A stretch of 64,000 nt of DNA from Mya arenaria (Eukaryota > Mollusca > Bivalvia > Myida > Myidae), in assembly GCF_026914265.1 (NCBI RefSeq), contig NC_069123.1, forward strand, positions 48,864,949 through 48,928,948, read 5' to 3'. The notes under the pieces are model-generated. The model saw only the letters and a program-made list of their open reading frames with translations, was not told the origin of the DNA and made no database searches. Made by a program: the position numbers and the translations under genes. Every line of letters starts with the position of its first letter. The stretch's first letter is position 1. Below, piece by piece: positions 24,071 to 35,200 of the stretch.

Positions 24071-25654
24071 TAGACAAATCACTTCTTCTCCGCTCATGCG
24101 ATGTAATTGATGAGGAAGACATTGACCTCTCGATCAGCTCACAGAATCTAAATGCTAGCGAGTCGGTAGAATGCAACAACAGTACGACCTCTAACCCATT
24201 TCCAACTGAACCATTGGCATCATCAAGTCCGTAGCAGATAGGATTTCAGAATCATGATGATTATGAACCATGTCTAAGTGCTGAATCTATCGATATGCAA
24301 TTTGATGACATTACTTTCATTGTCGGAGAAGATGGTATTCTTAACCTTGCCACAACTCAAAAGGGTCCCGTTATTAATGATGTTGATGTGGCAATCGCTT
24401 CTGACTCAGGCACAAGCACAGGATGTCCACCTGAACTAGCTCTTGCCGCGGTGGAATGTGCGCTAACACCAAGAAAGAAGAGAAAATACAGTTAATGTCT
24501 GAACTTTAATGTAGATCTACCAGAAGATACAGTCAACCAAATATGGAAAGTGTTGAAACTAAAGGTTGTAGACAATGCATTTCAAGCAACTGGCAATGGA
24601 AAAATTACCGCGATTCCAGAATACACAGCCACAAAATTACCGGCAGAAACCCTAACACAAACAGAAGAAACAAAACAGGACACTAAAGTGTTAGATACAG
24701 CTCCTAAACCAGCCACTGTTCACCCGCTTATAAAAGCAGGGTTGATTTCGGCAGATCTCGCTGCAATTCTTGTTACGCCATGTTTTGATACAAAGCCAAA
24801 ACCAGCCTCCGTAAACGGAAAGAAAAAGGCAAGGGTATTGACCTCACAGGAAGTACAGGAGGAATTGGTTGTAAAAGAAAATCAAAAGAAGGAGAAAGAG
24901 GAGAGGATCAGGAGAAACAAAGAGGAGGGGGAACTGAAAACAATAGAGCAGGCTATTGCAGTAGCAAAGAAAAAAGAAGAAATGGGAATGAAAAAGTTAT
25001 AGGGAGAAAAAACAAAAGCTAAAAAAGAGAAGATAAAGAAAGAAAAGGAAGAAGCAAAACACAACAACAGAAAATTAAACTCTGTTAATGTGGAGTAAAT
25101 AATAAAAAACTTGTTTACATATATATATATGTATTGCATCTACATATACATGAACTTGACAAGCATATATTTCCTTTGTTGTTAATTAGTTGTTTTTCAA
25201 AATGATTGTCAGTTTGTGTTATGTTACGTTATAAATAGCTTTGGGGGGGGGGGGTAAAGCGACGATATTGTTTAGTAAATGAAAATCGTTAAGTGCTAGC
25301 ATTTGTTGGTAACGTTAATAGAATTTCATGATTCAATGTTCAATACTTGTAAGTTGACAGGTTCATTGTTGTTGGGGTTTTTAAAAAAAATAAATAAATG
25401 ACGACTTAAAGACCACAGTTCCGACCTATGGGCATTACTGTTGACGAGTTATGGTTCTAGTTGTCTATGAGTCGTCAGTGCTGTATATTACATCTTTAAA
25501 GGTTCTTTTCACTATGTTATCCTCCAGACATCAGTTAGGCAAAAGATAACATACGTGCCAAAGATGTATTTTTACAATTTGGGATACAAAAAAACTGCCT
25601 TTAAACTTGATAGATTTTAGGATCGACATTAAATGTTTCTGAAAGTGACGACTC

Positions 25655-26480
25655 ATACTTATTAAAGTCTCTCTAGCGAAAACAAACGCTTGGGTGGTGT
25701 CATTCTGTATATAACACAACAATACAATCAGTGAAGTATGCTTTCAATTTCAAATATACTGCTCATGCAAAACTACTGCTATGGTGATTTGATTTAATGT
25801 TGTACATGTATTAATAATGATTAAATGCTAACTAAACCTGCATACATTAGAGTAAAATGTGTTTTGCATCAAATATGTGAAGGTCAATAATATTTACAAC
25901 ATTTTGAATGCCTTCAGAATGCTTTTTTTATAAATCTGTTATCAAAATCGATATTTATTAAAGTTATTCATATTGTGTGTAGTGTAGGTAAGATTAATGT
26001 CAAGGTTATATTTGCTAAAAAAAGAAGGAAAATGAGTCCTTGATTTATAATATCGATGAAATAGCAAGCCTTAAGTATTTTCGATAAAGTGATACATATA
26101 AATATACTGTGGTGACGTCATAACGTTGTTTTACTGCTTTTGAAGAGAAAACACATGTTATAAATATATTATCTCATTTGTGCCCATTGTTTTTTTTAAA
26201 ATAATAAACTTGTTGATAATGCTTGATAGAGTGCGCTAAGTATCAATCTGTGCAACTTGTTTAACACTTTCAATTAACATATATAGCTTATCCTCTATTT
26301 AGCATTGTCATAATATGGACCCGAAACTTCATGATAATTGGCACAAATTGCAATTGGTTCGAGTTCTTGGATCAAATTCAGTATTTGCTTGAAGTACATA
26401 AATGTATAAGGTCAATAAATCCAGTAAGAATTGACATTATGTTGTGATATTGCAATTATTGGAACTACTATTGACCAATT
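25655..26480. other. Displaced upstream DNA of gene B
   Basis: CTTATTAAAGTCTCTCTAGCG at 25658 matches the sequence just upstream of the TATA box in gene A (near 8453) and C (near 43786), marking the far side of the insertion. Similarity fades after about 25690, and nothing else is recognised. Confidence 0.6.
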
Positions 26481-26489
26481 ACAATAATT

Positions 26490-27190
26490 CACCGTGGTAG
26501 CACAATCCATGTCAAGAAGTCGTCTGTATAAGGCAAGGGAATCACTACAGAGTTTGTATATACATGGTCGATCATTCCTCCCTGGACGTGAGTGGACTGA
26601 TTATGTTGCCACAACAAAAGTGGGTCACTCAATGAGGACAACATTTGTACTAAGTTATATGGTAATCCATCAATGCATAAGTAAGTAATAGCGCGGACAC
26701 GAGTATGTGTACTAATACCTTTAAATGTTAGATGTGACCTTGACCATTGAGGTATGGACCCGGGTCATGTTCACTGCACATCGTCTCAATGAGGACAACA
26801 TTTGTACCAAGTTATATGGTAATCCATCATTGCATAATTAAGTTATTAATATAGCGCGGACACGAGCATGTGTACTCTGACCTTTAAATGTCTCGTGTGA
26901 CCTTGACCATTGAGGAATGGACCCGGGTCAAGGTCACTAAACATCGTTTCAATGAGGGCAACATTTGTACCAAGTAATATGGTAATCCATCAGAGCATAA
27001 TTAAGTTATAGTGCGGACACGAGCATGTGTACTCATACCAAGTAATATAGTAATCCATTAGTGCATAAGTAAGTTATAGCCCAGTGACGAAATGTACAGA
27101 CAGACAGACAGACAGACCGACAGACGGACGGACGGGCGGACAGACTGACAGACGGACGAAGTGCATTCCTATAATCCCCTCCCCACTCCC
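26490..27190. repeat. Tandem repeats of about 160 bases ending in a GACA/GACG run
   Basis: About four diverged units, each with GGTAATCCATCA, AAGTTATAG..CGGACACGAG and TGTGACCTTGACCATTGAGG. The block ends with ACAGACAGACAGACAGACCG and a CCCCTCCCCACTCCCTTGCG-like palindromic tail near 27180. Confidence 0.85.
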
Positions 27191-27342
27191 TTGCGGGGGA
27201 TTAACAATGGAAAAACATGAGTTGGAAAAAATGGAGTTTTATTATTTTCTCGCTCGCTATTTAAAGATATTTATTAAACACTAAACATTTATTGTTTTTT
27301 CTTTACCAAATAATTTATTCGTAACCGTATATGCTGCCTTAA

Positions 27343-27679
27343 AGCTGCACTCTCACAGATTGAACCTTTTGATAACTTTTTTTATTGTTTGTCTTGGAAT
27401 GAGCCTATTTATGCGAAAATGATATAGGACTGGTGACAAAAATCATATCGCAGATTTTCATATGGTTCAAAAATTGACGTTTTATGCATTTTTCTTAAAC
27501 CGTTAGTAACGCTTTTAGCCATAAAACATTAATTTTCCAATGGAAATATGAAAATCTGCGATCTGATCTTTTTTCAACAGTCTTATATCACTGGTTAGCT
27601 GATATTTACGCAAAAACTGGCTCATTCAAAGACAAAAAAATATAAAAATCTAAAACGGCAAATCTGTGAGAGTGCAGCT
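27343..27679. mobile_element. MITE with TTAA target duplication
   Basis: 337 bases between TTAA at 27339-27342 and TTAA at 27680-27683. The ends are inverted repeats AGCTGCACTCTCACAGATT and AATCTGTGAGAGTGCAGCT, and inside is a larger imperfect palindrome (CAGATTTTCATATGG against CCAATGGAAATATGAAAATCTG). TTAA targets are used by piggyBac and Kolobok transposons, so this is a non-autonomous relative of one of them. Confidence 0.9.
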
Positions 27680-28069
27680 TTAATGGCAGCCAATTTGTCA
27701 TTTCACATTATTTTTTTGTAGTATTTGATGACCTTTAGGTTATGACCAATATTAATGCGAAAACCTTTGAGAATAGCTAGCTATTGAGAAGTTTTAATTG
27801 CTGTTATAGGAGAAGGCAATTTATATTTTCCAGTTAAACATGTATACGTCCTATTGATAGGAGTGAATTAGTTGAATCCATGATATTCAGTTAAGATGTG
27901 CAATGCAAGTTATACAGGTATACAGATAGCTGTTCCAAGGTCATTTTAAGTAGTTACCAGTATGTTTTTAATAGGGTCGTATTTCTAGGCTAGCTCTTTA
28001 TATAGTCCAAACAAGGTTTGTTTGTTTAAGTTAACTGTGACCTTGATCTACTGCTTGTTCTTCAACGCA

Positions 28070-31000
28070 GCATGGTAGGTCAGCATGTCCACAGTCAAAT
28101 TTCACGACAGGGTCAAGTTCTGATACTGCTGATAGGCATGCTGGCCCTTATCCTTTTCAATCTCAATACAGAGGCCAGCAGTTTCGTAGGGGTGCAAGAC
28201 GCATGTTCGGACGCCTGGGCTCGTACTCAAGGCAGTAAAGACTCAATCAATAATGTTTTGACATTAGCTCCCTCCCCAATCATATTAGATAATTTAGAGC
28301 GTGAGCTTTTACATTACAATAAAGATGAGGCAGGGATTTTACTTAGCGGTTTTAAGTTTGGCTTTCCATTGTGTTATAGCGGTCCTAGGCTGGCCTAAGA
28401 TGCGAAAAATCTTAAGTCTGTGCAGTTAAATACGGGTATCGTGCAGGACAAAATTATGAAAGTAGTTTCTGAAGGTAGGGTAGCAGGTCCTTTTCCATTT
28501 AGGCCATTGTCAAACCTGCGAGTGTCACCTATAGGTTTGGTCCCCAAAAAATCAGTAGGCGAGTTTAGGCTGATACACCATTTGTCATATCCAGCCGGCA
28601 ACTCCGTCAATGACTTCATTGATCCTGCTTTGTGCTCTGTTCAATATACACACTTTGACAAGGCCGTCGAAATGGTGCAAGCACTAGGGAAAAATGCATT
28701 GCTCTTTAAGCTAGATGTAAAAAATGCTTTCCGTTTGTTACCAGAGAAACCCAATGACTTCGAGCTGCTTGGTTTTCAGTTTCAGGGTAAATGCTATTTT
28801 GATAAGTGTTTACCGTTCGGATGTAGTATTTCTTGCAGCACTTTTGAGAAATTTGCAACTGTTTTGGAATTCTGTGTTCGTAGGAGGGCGTTAAACAATA
28901 GCTTGTTCCACTATTTGGATGATTTTTTGGGTGGTGGTAGGCCAGGCACAAATGAGTGTCAGCATCTCATGTCTGTTTTCATTGAATGCATGGGTGATTT
29001 GGGAGTACCATTGTCAGACGAAAAAGCTGAGGGCCCAACGACAATATTGTGTTTTCTTGGCTTGGAGCTGGACTCCGTAAAGGGCGAAGTCCGCATGCCC
29101 ACCACAAAATTTCAAGAAATAGTAGCAAAAATAAAAGGGATCTTGGCAAAATCAAGAACAACATTACGTGAGATGCAGTCGCTCATTGGCGTCCTGAACT
29201 TTGCATGCAGGGCGATATTGCCAGGGAGGCCATTTTGTCGCCGTCTTATTAATTCGATTTGTGGCCTATCAAAACCCCATCACCATCTTAAGATTTCTAA
29301 AGCTATAAAAGCTGGTTTGAACATGTGGTTGGAATTTTTTGAGAGTTATAATGGCATATCTGTGTTTCACGATCGCTTCTGGGAGTCTAATGCTGATATC
29401 GAGCTGTTTTCTGACAGTGCAGGAGGTTTGGGACTTGGGTTTGGTGTTTTATTGCAGGAAATTGGTGTTATGCTGCATGGCCCAGTAGTTGGCATGAGCA
29501 AGAGTGGACAAGCGATATCACACTTTCAGAGATTTTCCCAATGTTGGTAGCCTTAAAGTTATGGGGTAAACAGTTGCAAAACAAGAAGCTGCTATTTAAT
29601 TGCGATAACCAAGCAGTGGTGTGTGTTATCAACTCTATGACTTCCAGAAACGATCGTGTGATGACTATCGTTAGAAATATTACACTAGAATGTTTAGCTC
29701 ATAATATTGCAATTAAGGCTGTTCACCTGCCGGGCGAAAGGAACCAAATTTGTGACAGTTTATCTCGTTTACAGGTCAGTCGTTTCAGAGCGTTGGCACC
29801 AGAAGCAAAGCCGGAACCAGATCCAGTACCAAAGTGTCTTTGGAACATATTGAAAAACGAGCAAAGCAATTAGTGGCAGCGGCGTTTCACAAAATACAAT
29901 GGGTGTTTATTGTAGGTCATTTAAGGCGCTGAATGATTTCCGTGACGAGTACGGCATACCTTGTATTTGGCCAGCCCCAATTACTCACATTGTTCTTTTT
30001 ATAGCTGGCTGTTTTAAAATGGCTCGAGCTGCTTCAACAATCAGTACATATGTGTCTGGCTTGAGCTTTTCCCATATGATGAGAGGATGGAAAGACCCCT
30101 CTGCATCATTCATAATAAAGAAAATGTTGGAAGGATGTCGTCGCACTAGGGTACAATGTGACACCAGAGCTCCCATTACTCGACCCATTTTGGTTTTGTC
30201 TGGTTTTAGGGAATGTTTGTTATTCTGATTATGAATCGAAGCTATTTAAGGCCGCATTTGTATTAGCCTATTTTGGATTATTCCGCATAAGTGAGATAAT
30301 TAAAACACAACATTCACCAGAACCGCTCAGTTTGGCTGATATCAAGTTTCAAGGTTCAAATGAGGCGGTTCTAATTACAGTTCAGACATCAAAAACAAGC
30401 CGTACGCCAATAACTTTACGAATCCCTAAGGAGGATTCGCATATATGCCCAGTGGTGACGTTAGCCAAATACTTGGCGATCAGGTCTCCAATCAAAGGTT
30501 GTTTGTTTGTAAATCAGAACGGGAAGGCAGTCAGTAGGTCACAGTTTTCTGGCGTTTTGAGTAAGACTATTGGGCTGGTCGGTATGTCACACGCTAATTT
30601 TAAGTCTCATAGTTTCCGTATCGGCCGGGCGACACAGTAAGCACCAGACGGGGTGTCCTGTGAAGCCATTCAGACAATGGGCAGATGGCGTTCAAATTTT
30701 TACAAATCATATATTCGACTCGTCCCAATACAGTCCTAATTGTCATTTTCAGATATCTGGATATTTGGGGACTCGCTGGTCTCTGAAGCATGTCAAATGG
30801 GTGGGCGCGGTCTGGAGAGTGAAAACTGTGCCTTCCACTGGTTAGGAGTTCCTGGAATGAGGTGGAGGGATTTTTTGTCAAAATTCCAGTTAAAGACGAT
30901 GTCTAGCAAGCCCCCATATATGGTGGTTTTTAACTTGGGGGGGGGGGGGCAATGATTTGGCGGATATTGAGTTGTCTGAATTTAAAGCCAATGTGGATCA

Positions 31001-32100
31001 CGATATTAGTTACGTTAAAAGTGTGCTGCCAAGTGCCTTGGTAGTCTGGTTGGATATTTTTTCCGCGATTGCATTGGCGTGGCGTACATGACTCTTGTGC
31101 AAAGCAGATGGACCTTAAGCGTAAGCGGGCCAATAGATTCGGGAGGCGTGCAGTTTGCTGCAGTCCGAATGGAATAATTATAGCGCCAAATATTGACAGG
31201 TAAACTCCAGGTTTTTACTCTCCGGATGGTGTCCACTTATCTCGTGTTGGCTATCAAATGTACTTGTTAATCCTTAAGGAGGCAATCGACAAATTCCGAT
31301 GCTATCCTGATTACATTAAGTCTGTTGAAAAATAGGCCTTAGAATTTTGGGGGACAAATTTTGTAAATTTGCTGTGGCGGAAAATTCTGGGGCGGCATGC
31401 GGCTGTCATGTGCTGGCATTAAGGTAACGATCTTAACTATGGGATAACCTAGCAAGATCGTTTTGTCCTAAGTGATAAAAGTGGATTATGCGAGTAATGC
31501 GGAGGAACATGTTTAAAAAATGCTGTAATTCTTATTCCAAATTTTATATAATGTAATTAGGGGCCAGGGTTAAGCCCGAATAGTTCATATACTAGGTTGA
31601 TCCCGTGTATCCCCTAATTTTTGGCTTTAACAGAAATGCAGTTTGGATATTGATATTGCAAAATGGAATGCTTGGATGATATTGCGGAATTGAATGCGTG
31701 CGGATAAAGTTGCAGGCGAAATGCGTAAAGCGTTATTCAGTAACAAAAGCAGGCTGCACATGTTGGCCGGGTGTCGCTTCGGAATTTTGAGCCACTTTTC
31801 TTTGACTATGGAACAACCTAGCATAGACTTTATTGCGACCAACAAATGCCACTTTTTATTATGTTTTTGTTAACCATTGTACTATGTTTTTGTTAGTTGT
31901 GTTATAACATGTTCGTTTGCCATATTAGTATTATTTCATTGATAGCGTTTGCGACTATGGATAAACCTAGCGTAGACTATATTCTATGATAAAGACAGTA
32001 TTGTGTTATTTGAATACTTTATTTTGATGTCATGTATTATGGAGATTGTTATGCCAGTATTAAATCGAATCTAGTCTATTTTGTCTTGTGTTGTTTAATA
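28070..32100 (+). mobile_element. Broken tyrosine-recombinase retrotransposon (Ngaro/DIRS-type fossil)
   Basis: The parts, in order: a short gag-side tail; reverse transcriptase with RNase H (about 28420-29870; recognisable FKLDVKNAFRLLP, HYLDDFLGG, FNCDNQAVV); a tyrosine recombinase (about 29900-30720; FGLFRISEI and HSFRIG boxes); an SGNH-hydrolase-like part (about 30740-31335; IFGDSLVSEA and DGVHLSRVGY); and a non-coding end region with repeated boxes. SGNH parts are known in Ngaro-type elements, which favours that family. The element is broken, with roughly four or five breaks, but long stretches are still open, so it is of modest age. The left end is uncertain; the right end abuts unit C. 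Confidence 0.8.
31430..31985. repeat. Repeated boxes in the end region of the Ngaro/DIRS-type element
   Basis: A box close to ACTATGG..AACCTAGC appears three times (near 31437, 31806 and 31954), the last two followed by .TAGACT.TATT. Elements of this order carry split or inverted terminal repeats rather than ordinary LTRs, which such boxes may represent. Confidence 0.5.
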
Positions 32101-32126
32101 AATTTGATTTAATTTTATTTAGGTAG

Positions 32127-32132
32127 TTTATT
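32127..32132 (-). terminator. Poly(A) signal of gene C
   Basis: AATAAA on the minus strand about 140 bases after the stop, in the same sequence context as in gene A. Unit homology ends only a few bases further, next to the retrotransposon. Confidence 0.65.
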
Positions 32133-32267
32133 TACTGTACAGTGAAATGATGGAGAAAAAACATGTATGTTTGGCAAAGATTAACATTATTATGGTATTA
32201 TAATACCACTATACAAAACTAGCATATGTTTTCACAAAATTTTACAATCACGTGTTGGGTCCCAGCC

Positions 32268-35200
32268 TCATGGTAGGAAGGGTCCTCTGAAAGGGCGGCG
32301 GAAGCTACACCTGTTGGAGAAAAAATAAACGCTGCTTTTTTGTATTCAGGTTTTCTTCCTATCATAAGTTGAACATTATTTTTTGTGCACACATAAACTT
32401 CTTTATGTCATTGTGCAACGAATATTTCATTAGCAGTGCCTTTATCAGTCAGCTGACCGCGATCAGTCAATCAGGAGATTTGTTAAGGCACGCGGGCTTA
32501 TCAGGTCACTTGGCCTCTCTGTAAATCTCTGTTAATCAATCAGATTGCTTCAGCCATCTCCTTTGTTTACTTCGGCATGATAGAAACGTTCGACAATTTG
32601 GTTTAATGTTTTCAACTAACCACCACCTCCATCTCCCCCCCCCCTCTTTTTCATCTTGAAAAAAAGGAATTTGACTGTCTAGGGTGCCACTCATTTAACT
32701 TTGTATCACTTGATTCTTTGTTACCTGTGTTTCATCAAAATATATTATTTCCCTGTTTATACATGTACTGCCATAATATTACGTTATTTACAACTTTGTA
32801 CTTTTCTGTCTATCATAACGGGGGCGGTTTACCCACCCAGATATTGTATTACGGGAAACATAACGTATTCGTGTACATTCGACTGCTAATCTGTTATTTG
32901 CAACAGCTGAACACCGGCCATGGTTAGAGAAAGAACACATAGAATTGTGCCAAAACAAAAACAATGTACGTATTTAGTGGTAATTAAGAAAAAATGACCA
33001 TGACCTTTGACCTACTTGCCTTTAATTCTATCTACAGAGTATTTGATCATTCATTTTTCAGTTTTTAATTGCTTTCCAGCTGGATGCTTTTAATTAAGTT
33101 CTTCATTAAAAAGAAGTGTCAAGCTACCATTTACAGAAGTATGCAGACTTAGACATTTGCTTATCAATTTGTGGTATAACGTAACTTTGTTTGTTCCAAG
33201 ATACGGCCGGAGGATAAACCCTAAGACCCCCGTAACTTACTTGCCAAGCGCCCCGAGCGGGATGTCTCTGATGCCAATGCCACGGCATGTGAAAGCGTCG
33301 CCGCACGGACAGTGGAGGAACACCCGGTCCTTGGGTCGCCCAGAACCATTAGACACCAGGCAGTCTATAACAACAAAAAGACACGGAAGTACTTACAATA
33401 CAATATTACCAGTATACAAGTATAAACTGTAATTAAATAATTCGTTTGAACCCTATCCCATTTCTTACCAGAGTTAGTGGTGCCCATGGGCTTGCAGATT
33501 CCCAGCTGGTTAGCGCTGTCGAGGGAGCGCTTGCCAATTGGCCGGAACTTGCTTACACAACACTCGTCGTTCTGGCAATCATCCGATTGGGAACATTCCT
33601 TTACTCCACAGGTGCCTGCACATTAAACAAAGTAAAATACCATTTGATATTAACAACAAAAATTATGCTAAAAAAACCCCACAACATTTTTTATTACACC
33701 AGCATTAAATACAACACAACAGTGGCAGTCACACTATACACAGTCAACATGCTTTTTGTTTGAAATTCATCCGCAGTTGATACATTTCATTTAGTTTGAT
33801 AGTTATATAAAATAGTCAGATGTTCATCCTGATAAAATGTACTATGCACATGCAAGTATATACTTTTATGTCTCGTACTGGTGGAAATAGCCAAACCATT
33901 TTTAGAGCAGAAGAGATGCTTATCAAACTTTCATTTCCCACTTAGTGCGTACATTTCGTCATTTCACATTGAAAGTCTGTGGGGTAATTTAAGATTATGA
34001 TCAACATCCGGTCACGTTTGAGGATGGCGGGAACAAGCATACTAGCTGTAGCTATCAATCAGACAAGCTCTTTGTGTTCAGAGTCACCGTGATCGTGTCA
34101 TTTGACAAATTGATCAGGGACGGGTGCATAATTTGACGATAGAGGATGTGTAACGTAGGGGTCGTAAGCTTTTGACTTACGTCCATCCCTCATAACCGAA
34201 CCTTATTTGGGATTAAGTGTTGGCAGGATTTACCCCTTCCCAACAAAGTTTGTTCTACAATTTCTAGTCTGAAATGGGAAATTTAAGGCGTAATAATGGA
34301 CGAGTTTAGGGGAGGGGGAGGGTGCGCCCCCTGGACCCGCAAGTGTTGATGCTTAAAATAAAGGTGGGTCATCTGCTGGTCATGACCAACATCCCTAACA
34401 CATTTGATGTTCGTAAGCACATCGTAGCTGTCAATTATACATTTATTTTTGTGTCCATATGCAACGCGACCATGACCTTTGACCTGCATACCTAAAATCA
34501 ATAGGGGTCATTTGCCAGTCATGAGCAACAACCCTGCCGAGTTATAGGACATAAGGCCCAAGCGTTTTCTAGTTGTAAATCGGACAAAGTTTGGTTTACC
34601 GACGGACCGAAATGTGCAAAGCAATATATATGTGATATATTTGGCTAACAGTTTTTGTACAAATGATTTGCTCATTTTCTACAAGCCATTTACAAAACTT
34701 AAGGTGAACATTTTGCTAGTAACAGCTCCAAGTCTCCCAAAAATAGTGCAAATAATTCTGGGAATTATTTAGTTCATAGACATATTAAAAATATCAGAGA
34801 GGTAATTCTAATGTTTGACACACAACTTTACTACAGAGTACGATGCTCGAAATGAAATAAGGACGTAAAGTGTCTTTTTGAGTTCTATAAATCGTTACTT
34901 AGAAAAAAGGGCAAGTTTAATTACATTATGAAGAATGAAATTTGCCTCTTTTGTGCTGGATCCATTCTGAAATCCAAACTGAGAATCCGAATTGAATATT
35001 TTTTTCATCAAACCAGTTGTCGGCTCTTTTAGTGACATGCAAATATTTTCCCTAGATTACTAACTAATGTAAGGCCGCTGTAGTCGTTGGTCTCATTTAC
35101 GTCATCCTACATATGTATTAGCATGACCAGGATTAGAAGAAACAAGTTCTGTCGAGAACCATCTTAAACGTTTTCGTTAAATGACCGACCAAAATATCAA

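Larger units (their letters stand above)
21446..25105 (+). mobile_element. Pogo/Tigger-type DNA transposon carrying three nested MITEs
   Basis: The transposase gene is split by three insertions but still recognisable in order. The CENP-B-type DNA-binding part has KKWWRGFKQRHPELRLRRPD at 21570-21640. The catalytic aspartates are in FNCDEAANL (about 21715-21740), LLLIQDGAFSH (about 22494) and TTHITQPLDVAVYRKMK (about 22600). After the catalytic core come CGIHPFNPNA, then IDKSLLLRSCDV, then a lysine/glutamate-rich coiled C-terminus (24550-24990). The start of the gene is missing, there is a small frame change before NCDE, and in-frame stops occur, so it is not functional. The ends of the transposon are not identified with confidence. 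Confidence 0.8.

Noticed and set aside
21446-25460. Short inverted match AACTCGTCA near 21460 and 25441 as ends of the pogo element
   Set aside because: Only about nine bases match exactly and no TA duplication is evident.
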